Assembly (NCBI RefSeq): GCF_014211975.1
Contig: NZ_CP060084.1
Coordinates: 4,902,501 to 4,915,572 of the forward strand
DNA from: Teredinibacter haidensis
GTDB taxonomy: Bacteria; Pseudomonadota; Gammaproteobacteria; Pseudomonadales; Cellvibrionaceae
Reading direction: 5' to 3'
Length of the DNA stretch: 13,072 nucleotides
Shown: piece after piece, positions 1-7,693 of the stretch
Layout: every line of letters begins with the position of its first letter
Position numbering within the stretch: position 1 is the first letter of the stretch
The notes under the pieces: model-generated
Seen by the model: only the letters and a program-made list of their open reading frames with translations
Told to the model about the DNA's origin: nothing
Databases searched by the model: none
Made by a program: the position numbers and the translations under genes

Positions 1-2
1 GG

Positions 3-188
3 AGACTCCTTAACGCAGGTATTCGCGGGAAACAGATTCGCTACAGTGCCATCTGCGTACATTTAGATCACGCGCGCGGTTATGCCAATGAAGAGGACTG
101 GAAGCGTAATCGTATAATACGAAAGACGTCTATCCGTGAAAAGTTGATTGAAACTCCGGCAGGAATAAGTCAGGCGCAAAAGAGTTAG
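3..188 (+). CDS. Glycosyltransferase family 2 protein, C-terminal fragment (5' end outside window)
   Basis: An open frame enters from the left edge and ends in TAG at 186-188, giving about 61 residues. The stretch reading HLDHARGYANEEDWKRN, followed by a basic tail and a TPAGI segment, resembles the C-terminal (galactosyltransferase-type) end of bacterial GT2 enzymes, where a conserved H-x-x-H precedes a charged helix. The catalytic N-terminal domain with its DxD motif is not in the window, so donor and acceptor cannot be judged. The next gene begins either directly at the stop codon (TTG 189) or 21 bases later (ATG 210), which suggests one polycistronic message for sugar transfer onto LPS or capsule. 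The family call rests on the tail motif alone; the activity is an inference. Confidence 0.7.
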   Translation, partial: RLLNAGIRGKQIRYSAICVHLDHARGYANEEDWKRNRIIRKTSIREKLIETPAGISQAQKS

Positions 189-209
189 TTGCTCGTAGCG
201 GAACAAAAT

Positions 210-1289
210 ATGAAGGATATTATTATGTCGCCTTTGTCTGGGGTATTGGATTGTGAATTGATTGTCGGTAACTCCAACCCTCGATTTTCAGGTGTAACGT
301 CCACTATGCTGCAAACCTTGCCTCATCAGGCATCTATTATGTCGGTGAGAGTGATGGGGGATCATCACTTGTATGACTCCTCAATGGCGATTTCATTTTG
401 GCAGGTGGCCCGATTTTTTAGAAAAGTATTGCCCGATGGACGCTGGCGAATTTTCCATGCGCGTCGTAATGACGAAATGATTCAAGCCTTGCTACTTAAA
501 TTTATTTTTAGAGTAAAAGTAAAAATAGTATTCACATCAACCGCTCAGCGCAACCACTCGGCTTTTACACGTTGGTTAATGTCGAAAATGGATTCGGTTA
601 TTTCTACATGTGAAGCTGCGGCTAGCTATCTGTCGTTTAAACCTGACGCTATTATTCCGCACGGAATTCAAATAGAAACCTATTTTCCCGTCGATGATCG
701 TCAACGACTATGGCAATCGCAGGGTATGGGGGGGGAGAGAGGTCTAGCGATATTTGGGCGTGTGCGTGAACAAAAGGGGGTACATCATTTTGTGAACTCA
801 TGTATTCAGGTGCTTCCAGGTCGCCCTGGTTATACTGCGATTATTGTTGGCCGAATTTCCGTTTCTAATGAATCTTTTGTGAATAAGCTTAAGCTAAAAA
901 TAGCTGACGCAGGTTTGGAGGGGCGAATACGTTTTCTTGGGGAGTTACCGTTCGAAAAAATCCCAGAATTATTTCGTTCGGTTTCTCTGGTTGCCGCTTT
1001 AAGTAAAAATGAAGGGTTCGGCTTGACGGTGCTAGAGGCTATGGGTAGTGGTACCGCTGTATTGGCGACAGATGCTGGAGCATGGAGAGAGGTCGTTCGC
1101 GAAGGGATAGATGGTTTTGTGGTTGCTCCAGAGGACCAAGCGGCTATAACTGAGAAACTGAATGAGATGCTAGCTAATCCAATGGTTTTAGATGGAATGG
1201 GATTACACGGCCGTGAGCGTGTATTAGATTGTTATACCGTTGAGCGAGAAGCTGCATCGCTCTGCAAGTTTTTTTGCTCCCTTCAATAG
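210..1289 (+). CDS. Glycosyltransferase family 4 (GT-B fold), LPS core/polysaccharide type
   Basis: From ATG 210 this is a 359-residue protein, close to normal length for GT4. The N-terminal GNSNPRFSGVTSTM stretch (about residues 20-33) is typical of LPS-core GT4 enzymes in which an R-x-SGVTST motif forms the first nucleotide-binding-like loop. The C-terminal domain has the FGRVREQKG segment (about 182-190) and the diagnostic E-x7-E motif in NEGFGLTVLE (E268 and E276), which contacts the nucleotide-sugar donor. It should act at the inner face of the cytoplasmic membrane, transferring one sugar from a nucleotide donor to a growing LPS or capsule oligosaccharide; the sugar is unknown. A TTG at 189, abutting the upstream stop, is an alternative start adding seven residues. 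Neither start has a strong ribosome binding site: GCGGAA precedes the ATG and AGAG precedes the TTG. The gene follows the GT2 fragment and precedes the acyltransferase by about 11 bases, probably in one operon. Confidence 0.88.
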   Translation: MKDIIMSPLSGVLDCELIVGNSNPRFSGVTSTMLQTLPHQASIMSVRVMGDHHLYDSSMAISFWQVARFFRKVLPDGRWRIFHARRNDEMIQALLLKFIFRVKVKIVFTSTAQRNHSAFTRWLMSKMDSVISTCEAAASYLSFKPDAIIPHGIQIETYFPVDDRQRLWQSQGMGGERGLAIFGRVREQKGVHHFVNSCIQVLPGRPGYTAIIVGRISVSNESFVNKLKLKIADAGLEGRIRFLGELPFEKIPELFRSVSLVAALSKNEGFGLTVLEAMGSGTAVLATDAGAWREVVREGIDGFVVAPEDQAAITEKLNEMLANPMVLDGMGLHGRERVLDCYTVEREAASLCKFFCSLQ

Positions 1290-1300
1290 TACGACTAAGT

Positions 1301-2230
1301 ATGAAACGCGTTCAGTTCAAGATGAAGTTGTTGCACCCTCGATATTGGCTATCCTGGTTTGGGATCGGTTTATGGTGGTTATTGGTTCAGTCTTTTCCGT
1401 TTCGACTTCAAATTTTTTTAGGTAATCAGCTGGGTGACTTACTTGTTAAATATGGTGGTTCTCGTCGAAATATCGCACAGCGAAATATCGAACGCTGCTA
1501 TCCAAACCACTCAGAAAAAGAAAAGTTTGAGTTGTTAAGGGAGGTATTACGTTCTACTGCTATCGGCATTTTTGAAAGTGGTGCAGCGTGGTTTTGGCCA
1601 AACTGGCGAATAAAAAAACATTTTCGCCTGATTGGTTATGACCATCTCCAAGCCGTTGAAATGCATGGTAAGGGCGTACTATTTATGGGCATACATTTTA
1701 CGTCGATAGAAATGGGTGCTGCTTTTGTTAATACGGTGACCTCCATCGATGGCTTTTATCGACCCCATAAAAATGCAGTGTATGAATATGTGCAGGCGAG
1801 AGGCCGTATTCACCGCAATCGAAAAAGTCAGGTTATTCCCAACGGTGACGTGAGAGGCATAGTGAAGGCTTTACGTGGTGGGCACTTTGTAAATTATGCG
1901 CCTGATCAGGATTACGGACGAAAGCGGAGCGTGTTTGTCCCCTTTCTCGGTGTTCAGGCTGCAACTGTAAAGGCGCCTGCACAACTTGCAAAAGCTGGAA
2001 ACGCGGAGATTGTACCATGGGTTGCTCGAAGAAGAGCTGACGGTGGGCATGAGGTGGAGATATATGCCCCGATCACCTCTCTGCTGGGAAAGGGCGACAT
2101 TGAAGATGCGAATACGATGAATCGTTTTATCGAGGCCAGGGTAAACGAAACCCCCGAGCAGTATCTTTGGGTTCATCGTCGTTTTAAAACTCGCCCTGAA
2201 GGCGAAGAGCCGTTCTATAAAGGAATATAA
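1301..2230 (+). CDS. LpxL/HtrB-family lipid A biosynthesis acyltransferase
   Basis: From ATG 1301 the protein has 309 residues, the usual length for LpxL/LpxM/LpxP late acyltransferases, which transfer a fatty acyl chain from acyl-ACP to lipid A precursors at the inner membrane. A hydrophobic N-terminal segment (about residues 17-42) fits the membrane anchor. The catalytic H-x4-E motif appears as GIHFTSIEMG (H132, E137), followed by the family blocks YRPHKN (153-158), PNGDVRG, APDQDYG (about 201-206) and the C-terminal EQYLWVHRRFKTRPEGE (about 286-302). Which acyl chain and position are used cannot be told from the sequence. ATG 1322 is an alternative start; a TTG at 1274 would overlap the upstream GT4 gene and I do not favour it. 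The gene ends 67 bases from the convergent GT4 gene, and I see no clear terminator between them. Its place next to sugar transferases supports an LPS rather than purely capsular locus. Confidence 0.9.
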   Translation: MKRVQFKMKLLHPRYWLSWFGIGLWWLLVQSFPFRLQIFLGNQLGDLLVKYGGSRRNIAQRNIERCYPNHSEKEKFELLREVLRSTAIGIFESGAAWFWPNWRIKKHFRLIGYDHLQAVEMHGKGVLFMGIHFTSIEMGAAFVNTVTSIDGFYRPHKNAVYEYVQARGRIHRNRKSQVIPNGDVRGIVKALRGGHFVNYAPDQDYGRKRSVFVPFLGVQAATVKAPAQLAKAGNAEIVPWVARRRADGGHEVEIYAPITSLLGKGDIEDANTMNRFIEARVNETPEQYLWVHRRFKTRPEGEEPFYKGI

Positions 2231-2297
2231 CGCCATATTCATATTCCACCGTTGTATGCGGTATGTGTTGAATGAGGTTTGATTGAGCGGAGCCGTG

Positions 2298-3368
2298 TTA
2301 TGGGTTGCTATGTGGTCGTTTACAGATGACTCTGCGGTACAAGGCGATCATTTCCCGTGAAACATTTTCCAGGTGGTGAAGAGATAGGTCTGGCTTCTGA
2401 TACCCATCAAATCTATTTTTTTCAGTTTCTTCTAACGCAGCTCTAAGAGCGGAAACGTCCTCGCAGGGAAAAAGCCTACCCGGGTATTCGTTCAACATAT
2501 CTTTTGGACCTTCAATATCTGAAGCGATAACTCTTACACCTGCATCCAGAGCTTCGAGTACCACGCGTCCCATCGGCTCTTCGCGAGAAGGGCAAACGAA
2601 AACATCAAATGCGGCATAGTAGTCTTTGACATTATTTTGAAAACCGAGGAATCTAATGTTTGGGCGGTTATCGCTCAGCTTTTTCAATTTTGTGGCGTCC
2701 CGCCCTTCTCCAATCAGTAGAAGTAGTGCGTTGTCGAGGTTCGCGGTTTTGAATGCTTCTATTAGCACATCCCAGCCTTTGCTGTTTGACAGTCGGCCAA
2801 CGCCACCTATTACAAAGGTTTTCTCTGTGGCGCCGAGCTGATTTCGTAACTCTCCAATTTTATTCAATGGCAGAGCAGGGTGTGGAAGTAGTGAGTTTCT
2901 AATCCATTGAACTTCACCGGAATATTCATTGGGGATGTGCTCAAGTTGCCAAGGAGAAATGGCGATGAGTGCATCCATATCCAGGAACTGAGCGCCATTT
3001 ACACCAATATGCAAGGTTGATATTTTAACTGCATCTGTTTTGCACTTGGCAATAAGGCGGGTTGGGCGCCTCAGATGCGCATGAATAACCTGTGGCTGCC
3101 AGCGATCAATTATATTTTGAATAGATTTGCGGGTAAAAAAATTGGGGTTTACTTCCTCGACCTGAACGCTTGGGTTTAGATGTGGTTTGATACAGGCACC
3201 GCTCTTTTTTGCTTGATTTTCCCGTGTGATTAGCAATACGTCATGGTCGCCGCATTGCGCATTACAGGATTCCACCGTTGAACGTTCCGTTCCTGCAAAA
3301 CCTTTGGAAAGCAAGATGTGAATGATTCTTAGGCGGTTACTCATCTGGTCTTGACTATTTGCATTCAT
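2298..3368 (-). CDS. Glycosyltransferase family 4 protein
   Basis: Taking ATG 3368 gives 356 residues. The N-terminal domain begins with a hydrophobic beta strand (RIIHILLSKGFAGTER, about residues 14-29), where the glycine-rich loop plus GTER is typical of GT4/GT-B enzymes. IHAHLRRP and the ISTLHIG strand complete the acceptor domain. The donor domain has GVGRLSNSKGWD (about 189-200), FLGFQNNV and the E-x7-E motif in EEPMGRVVLE (E264, E272). It probably adds a hexose or similar sugar to LPS core or O-chain in the cytoplasm; specificity is unknown. The frame stays open to a TTG at 3482, but the extra 38 residues do not look like a GT start. ATG 3344 (MSNRLRIIH) is the other good candidate, and neither has a strong Shine-Dalgarno. 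It is the only - strand gene in the left half and converges on the acyltransferase gene. Confidence 0.87.
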   Translation of the reverse strand: MNANSQDQMSNRLRIIHILLSKGFAGTERSTVESCNAQCGDHDVLLITRENQAKKSGACIKPHLNPSVQVEEVNPNFFTRKSIQNIIDRWQPQVIHAHLRRPTRLIAKCKTDAVKISTLHIGVNGAQFLDMDALIAISPWQLEHIPNEYSGEVQWIRNSLLPHPALPLNKIGELRNQLGATEKTFVIGGVGRLSNSKGWDVLIEAFKTANLDNALLLLIGEGRDATKLKKLSDNRPNIRFLGFQNNVKDYYAAFDVFVCPSREEPMGRVVLEALDAGVRVIASDIEGPKDMLNEYPGRLFPCEDVSALRAALEETEKNRFDGYQKPDLSLHHLENVSREMIALYRRVICKRPHSNP

Positions 3369-4403
3369 GTTATCTAACGTCGAAATAGGGATGTTTCGGG
3401 ACTTAATATCAGTCCGTTTATTTTCTATATAATAAAAATTTGCTACTGGCTGACGGAAGTTTCGGAGTGGTTTCCTAATCAATTGAGGACGATCCAGCAG
3501 GCGGATACCGAAATATTTTTACCGTTGGCGCGCGTTACACCCTCTCTGTAGCTTCTTGACTAGGTCGTAAGTGTAGACGGTAATAACCATACTAAATTTT
3601 ACCATGGGATTCAGGGGGAATTTGACAATATTTCGTATCGATTGGCTCTCCCATGGAGTTGATATCTTGTAGGGTACGCCGTAAACGCTTCCGGTAAAAT
3701 TATTTTTTTACAGAATTTCCAGCCTAGGGATGATACTACGCTAATAATATAAAAAACATCTGACTGACTCCTGAATGATTGGAATCCAGAACGAGATCAC
3801 GAGCGAGTATACCTATATTGCTTGCTTTGATCTGGTGCGCTAGAAAGGTACCATATTTGTGGGTGCTTCAGTAGGAAAAATAGCCAATCACGACATGTTT
3901 TTACGGCTGGCATCGCGGGAAGCATATAGATAAAATTTGCATCTATGATGGGCATAGACCATCTTTTACGGCGTTCGCGTAGAGCACTTAAATATAACTA
4001 TTGACCAGTCGGTGAATTGCTAGTGGCCATCATTTTTCGCAGGAGTAAACGGCCTAGCTTTAGCCGGAGCGTTAGTAAAGAAAAAGACCTTGATCATGTA
4101 AGTGTTAAGTTTGCAGTGTGTTCTTAGTTTCGAAGAGCGCTCTGGATACAATTCAATACAACGTGTATTCTGCCGCTAATTTTATTGATTGCTTTCTGTT
4201 ACTACCACACAATTGTTGTGTTTTTTGAGGGGCTATCGTCCGGTAAAAGTAAGGTGCTGATCATTTTTTTCGGGTAACGCCTCTTAGCTTGGTTGCGTAA
4301 AAATACTGGAGGTAAACTATTTTGGTTTCACGCTGCTCGTGATGACGCCTCTGTCCCCGATATTCGTTTGAATGAAGTTCAAGTATGCTATGGATTGAAA
4401 GTT
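3369..4403. other. Long gene-free stretch between divergent glycosyltransferase genes
   Basis: About 1 kb without a coding frame that I recognise; stops are dense in all frames and base composition is AT-rich. It must hold the promoters of the divergent genes on both sides, but I see only weak candidates. On the - strand near 3425-3435 a TATTATATAG stretch could be a -10 box for the GT4 gene. Notable structures are an inverted repeat of CCATGGGA at 3602-3609 with TCCCATGG at 3649-3656, a perfect 10-bp palindrome AGAGCGCTCT at 4134-4143, and a 6-bp AT-rich hairpin ACACAA/TTGTGT at 4207-4221 followed by a T run, which is weakly terminator-like. Bases 4281-4403 are open in the frame of the following gene (about 40 extra codons), but nothing there looks like the family. 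The region could be a decayed gene or a long regulatory region. Confidence 0.5.
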
Positions 4404-5429
4404 ATGACGCATTTTGAGAACCGCCCGTGGTTGAGTGTCCTAATACCGATTTACAATGTCGCGGAGTTTCTGGAAGATTGTATTGACTCTGTTGCGAGGC
4501 AATGGATCGAGGGGGTCGAGGTTTTAGTCCTTGACGATGCCTCTACAGACAATTCAGAAGAAATTATTTTACAGCTAACAGGGCGGTACAGCTTTCTTAA
4601 ATCGTATCGACACGAGCTTAATCGGGGGGTTTCTGCCGCGCGAAATAGCTTGCTAAAATATGCCAGTGGTGAGTATATCTGGTTTTTAGATTCGGATGAT
4701 TTTATATTGCCCAATGCACTGCATGAGATACAGTCGCAGCTTAAATCAAAAGAACCAGATATTTTAATGTTTGACTATATCATGGTGTCAGAGGATATAG
4801 CGGCTTTGACCGCGACAGAAAGCAGCGGCCACCATATTGCAACATTGGATGTAACTGGGAAGCAAGCGCTTTTGGCTAACAAAGCCAGAATCTTGATGGG
4901 CATGCTACGTAAACGACGTTTCCAGACGTGGGCTAGAATTAGTCGATACGAACTTTGGAACTCTGGACTGACGTTTCCAGAAGGTAAATATTTTGAAGAT
5001 CTTTTTTGTGTGCCAGAATTGGTTTTTTCTGCGGAGCGATTTGCTTACTGCCGATTAGCGTTGATAGCATACCGCGAACGATCCTCTAGTATTGTTCAGT
5101 CCCCAGATGTAAAAAAGGTGGCAGATTTACTTGCTGCAGCCTGCAGCGTTTTAGATCTATGGAGCCGCTCGAATTACCCCTTAAACCGAAAAATCCAGCT
5201 TGTCCATATACGGTTTTGCGCAATCACGTTTATTAATGGCATGAAAATGCTGAAAAAGAGTGGCTTGAATACTGAGGATAATCGTCAGATGTTACGTGAC
5301 TTTTGGTTTAAATCGTTAGACTTAAATATCTTCCAGTTGATAATTTGCTTCATGTCTAATGGCCGTTTCGGGACCTTGATAAGGTTTCTGCGACATATGT
5401 ACGGCCCAATACGATTAAGGGTTAAATGA
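4404..5429 (+). CDS. Glycosyltransferase family 2 (GT-A fold) protein
   Basis: From ATG 4404 the protein has 341 residues, usual for EpsJ/WaaV-like GT2 enzymes. The GT-A domain is clear: SVLIPIYNVAEFLEDCIDSV (about residues 11-30), VLVLDDASTDNS (D44-D45 bind the nucleotide), NRGVSAARN (73-81), and the metal-binding DxD in IWFLDSDDF (D96, D98). A GKYFEDLF block (E198, D199) is where GT2 enzymes place the ED acceptor/catalytic-base motif. The C-terminal third is helical with basic and hydrophobic patches that could touch the membrane. It should transfer a sugar from a nucleotide donor to a polysaccharide or LPS acceptor; the sugar is not predictable. The frame is open upstream to TTG 4293, but the ATG fits the family N-terminus exactly. 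The gene stands alone on the + strand between the gene-free region and two stem-loops. Confidence 0.9.
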   Translation: MTHFENRPWLSVLIPIYNVAEFLEDCIDSVARQWIEGVEVLVLDDASTDNSEEIILQLTGRYSFLKSYRHELNRGVSAARNSLLKYASGEYIWFLDSDDFILPNALHEIQSQLKSKEPDILMFDYIMVSEDIAALTATESSGHHIATLDVTGKQALLANKARILMGMLRKRRFQTWARISRYELWNSGLTFPEGKYFEDLFCVPELVFSAERFAYCRLALIAYRERSSSIVQSPDVKKVADLLAAACSVLDLWSRSNYPLNRKIQLVHIRFCAITFINGMKMLKKSGLNTEDNRQMLRDFWFKSLDLNIFQLIICFMSNGRFGTLIRFLRHMYGPIRLRVK

Positions 5430-5557
5430 TTTAAGTCGAACTCTATGCGTGCAGATTGTTGTAATACAAAAAATTTAACAATGTTGTGCTGCGTGAATAA
5501 ATGGGGCTTTCACCAAACGCCAGAGCATAGATGCGCTTGATGGTTATCTCTTCTGGC

Positions 5558-5584
5558 ACCACTCGCATTGTGGACGCGAGTGGT
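5558..5584. other. Stem-loop with perfect 9-bp stem between convergent genes
   Basis: ACCACTCGC at 5558-5566 is an exact inverted repeat of GCGAGTGGT at 5576-5584, with a 9-base loop. No T run follows on either strand, so it is not a classic intrinsic terminator. It lies between the 3' ends of the GT2 gene (+) and the small barrel gene (-) and could protect the 3' ends of both messages or aid termination. Confidence 0.55.
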
Positions 5585-5598
5585 AAGGTGAAGCATAT

Positions 5599-5626
5599 CG
5601 TCGCCCTCGAAAATGGCGACGGTTTT
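5599..5626 (+). terminator. Possible intrinsic terminator of the GT2 gene
   Basis: CGTCGCC at 5599-5605 pairs with GGCGACG at 5615-5621 around a 9-base loop, and GTTTT follows on the + strand. The T run is short, so the terminator may be weak or act together with the preceding stem-loop. It lies about 170 bases after the GT2 stop codon. Confidence 0.45.
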
Positions 5627-5662
5627 CCTGGTCTAGCGTCATTCGGTTGTCTTGTTATCTAA

Positions 5663-6244
5663 TCACTGAAATCGCCAGTTGATAATTAGCGAACTACTCA
5701 TAATAACAGCAAAAATATCTGGTTGTGGGCTGTAAGGATTGGTGTTCTCTGGGTCGTCTTCTAATAGCCTGTCTCTCGCTAAGCCGCTGGCATAGCGTAC
5801 CTCGAACATTACATCAAACTTGTCGCTTAGGGGTAGGTAGCTGGCATTGATGCCAGTGAGGTAGCCGTTTTGCGGCAACCCCGTATTCCAGGAGGCTGCG
5901 CCGATGAACCCGCCGAACCGGATGTTAGTATTGAGTTTATATTGGTAGTCGAGTGCGCGATAGCCGAGCAGTTTCTGGTTATCTATTTGGTCAATATCGA
6001 TGCCTGTACCTAGTAAATGCTGGTTGTCGCTTCCAAAGGTATTACGAATGCCAAAGCCCAAGTGGTAGCCGCTACCCGTATTTTTCGTTGCATCGTAAGT
6101 CGAGTTTTTCGTGTCGTAGCTGATAGAGTAGTAGGTTGCTCCAATATTTAAATAAGGCTCATAGGCAAGAGAGCCTGCGGAAGCAAAGCATGAAAAGACG
6201 AACATAGGTATTACTTTTGTTTTTGTTCTAAATGGATTTACCAT
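5663..6244 (-). CDS. Small predicted outer-membrane beta-barrel protein of unknown function
   Basis: 193 residues. The N-terminus has basic residues, then a hydrophobic stretch (VIPMFVFSCFASAGSLA), with a plausible signal-peptidase cleavage after A27. The mature part alternates polar and hydrophobic/aromatic residues in short runs (YLNIGATYYSISYD, GYHLGFGIRNTF, NTNIRFGGFIGAASW, FDVMFEVRYASGLA, MSSSLIINWRF), the pattern of transmembrane beta strands; about eight strands would fit the length. It ends in WRFQ, near the aromatic C-terminus expected of barrel proteins. I do not recognise a named family. Its ATG overlaps the wzi stop by 7 bases (6238-6244), so translation is probably coupled and the two products likely act together at the outer membrane, for instance in surface polysaccharide attachment or export. 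Function beyond this is unknown. Confidence 0.8.
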   Translation of the reverse strand: MVNPFRTKTKVIPMFVFSCFASAGSLAYEPYLNIGATYYSISYDTKNSTYDATKNTGSGYHLGFGIRNTFGSDNQHLLGTGIDIDQIDNQKLLGYRALDYQYKLNTNIRFGGFIGAASWNTGLPQNGYLTGINASYLPLSDKFDVMFEVRYASGLARDRLLEDDPENTNPYSPQPDIFAVIMSSSLIINWRFQ

Positions 6245-7674
6245 CGTATAACCCCCGAGATCTGGCTGTAGCTTTCCCCAAATACATCATTCCCAAATAG
6301 AAATCGGCCTCCCAGCGTGATTCTCTTAAATATCTGACTATATTCTGCTTCAAGTAAGTAACCTGTTTCGTAGCTAGAAGATGAATAATCTTGGTTGCTG
6401 ACCTGACGGTATTTGGTGATTAAGGTTTTTTCACTGTTTATATGCCAGTTAAGTTTTACTGTGTGGCTATCGGCTCCAACCGCGTCGTTAAAGTTTCGTT
6501 GGCTCGCGGCCCAGTGGCCCATTATACCGTTGTGTTGGCGAAGGCCGTCGCCGTAATTCCCATTAACATACCAGCTGTTTTGCCATTCTGCATGCTCGTA
6601 AGATAGGTCAAGTTTATCGGTAATTTGGGGGAGGTGAATACCAAGCATTAGAGATGTGTTACCCAGATGAAAGTCTGAGGTTTTTGATGTGTCCTCGCCG
6701 GCATATTCCATATAAATCGATATCGGAAAATCACCAGTAAATGTGTAGCGGGTTGCTATAGACGAAAGTTGGTTGCCAAAGTCGTTTCCTGAATCACCGC
6801 TGTTGTCTTGTTTTTTTGCATTAATAAAGGCTTTGTACAAAGTGGACAAACTATCGTCCCTGTCGGCGCCGCCGTATTGCAGTAATCGATTAAATGAGAG
6901 AGAAAATCCCTCTATGGGTTCCGCACTTGCGTGTACACCTAGCAGCTTTGGTTTGCCGGTTAATCTCTCGCTGTGATCTTCACTCAATATGACATCGGAT
7001 TCGGACATTTGGGTTAGAAATATCTCGTAGCGAATGCCGAACTTTGTTAACGGTGTCGTATTGGATACCGTCACACCAGTTGAAGTTGCTGCGTTTGTCG
7101 ATTGCAGCATATCGCTTTCCTGGAAGGGGCCGAACCAGTGGGGGCGATTGCCGATGTCGGCCTGTATGTATTCGTTGCCAATGGATAAGTAAGTATTTTC
7201 TAGATACTGGCCTTTTTCTGCTAGTGATTGGTCGTAAGCCAGAGCGCCCATATTAAGGTTTACCAAGCTTGACACTTTCCAGTAGCCTGCAATTGATCCT
7301 TGATATGATCCGTTTGTATCTGCCCCCCTGCTGTTCGGTTGGAATACGGCTTTCCCTGAGCTGCTAGAGACTTTAATTTGTGCGTGAACAATGCCAGCAT
7401 TGTGTTCATAGCGCTTCAAATAGTGGTTAAGAGTTGCCGTTAGTGAGGGGTTTTTGTCGCCCAGCTTAGCGATTGCTTTGCGCACGTTTTTTACCGCGAT
7501 TGGCCGCTTAATAATCGGCATATTTACTAGGACAAAAAGTTTTTCTACTTTCGCCTCAACTCCTGGGTCGAGGTGAATCGGTAGGTAATTTTCGGCAGCT
7601 ATGCTCTGCGAGCAGAAGAATAAAGAGCTAAGAAATAGCAGCGGTTTTAATCTATATCCGTATGAACTTTTCAT
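6238..7674 (-). CDS. Capsule assembly Wzi family outer-membrane protein
   Basis: 478 residues, usual for the family. The N-terminus carries a signal peptide (hydrophobic stretch from about residue 10, predicted cleavage after SIAA at 27). The most diagnostic block is about residues 156-197 (GQYLENTYLSIGNEYIQADIG, then RPHWFGPFQESDMLQSTNAAT), the conserved core of Wzi-type proteins, followed by PLTKFGIRYEIF and many amphipathic beta strands. The protein ends in a terminal tryptophan (SGVIRW), as expected for a barrel recognised by the BAM machinery. Escherichia coli Wzi is an 18-stranded outer-membrane lectin that holds group 1 capsule on the cell surface; relatives outside enterobacteria may serve other exopolysaccharides or LPS. 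It lies 19 bases after the GT9 gene and overlaps the small barrel gene, so the three form one operon. I see no clear Shine-Dalgarno before its ATG. Confidence 0.88.
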   Translation of the reverse strand: MKSSYGYRLKPLLFLSSLFFCSQSIAAENYLPIHLDPGVEAKVEKLFVLVNMPIIKRPIAVKNVRKAIAKLGDKNPSLTATLNHYLKRYEHNAGIVHAQIKVSSSSGKAVFQPNSRGADTNGSYQGSIAGYWKVSSLVNLNMGALAYDQSLAEKGQYLENTYLSIGNEYIQADIGNRPHWFGPFQESDMLQSTNAATSTGVTVSNTTPLTKFGIRYEIFLTQMSESDVILSEDHSERLTGKPKLLGVHASAEPIEGFSLSFNRLLQYGGADRDDSLSTLYKAFINAKKQDNSGDSGNDFGNQLSSIATRYTFTGDFPISIYMEYAGEDTSKTSDFHLGNTSLMLGIHLPQITDKLDLSYEHAEWQNSWYVNGNYGDGLRQHNGIMGHWAASQRNFNDAVGADSHTVKLNWHINSEKTLITKYRQVSNQDYSSSSYETGYLLEAEYSQIFKRITLGGRFLFGNDVFGESYSQISGVIRW

Positions 7675-7693
7675 TTTAATTTTGTTTGATTGT

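Noticed and set aside
1240..1425. 61-codon + strand frame across the GT4/acyltransferase junction
   Set aside because: It overlaps two well-supported genes in another frame and its protein has no recognisable features.
1833..2242. Antisense frames within the acyltransferase gene
   Set aside because: They are shadows of the strong LpxL-family gene on the + strand, with no ribosome binding site or family signal.
6773..7256. + strand frames inside the wzi gene
   Set aside because: Shadow frames; the - strand reading has a signal peptide, Wzi core motif and barrel C-terminus.
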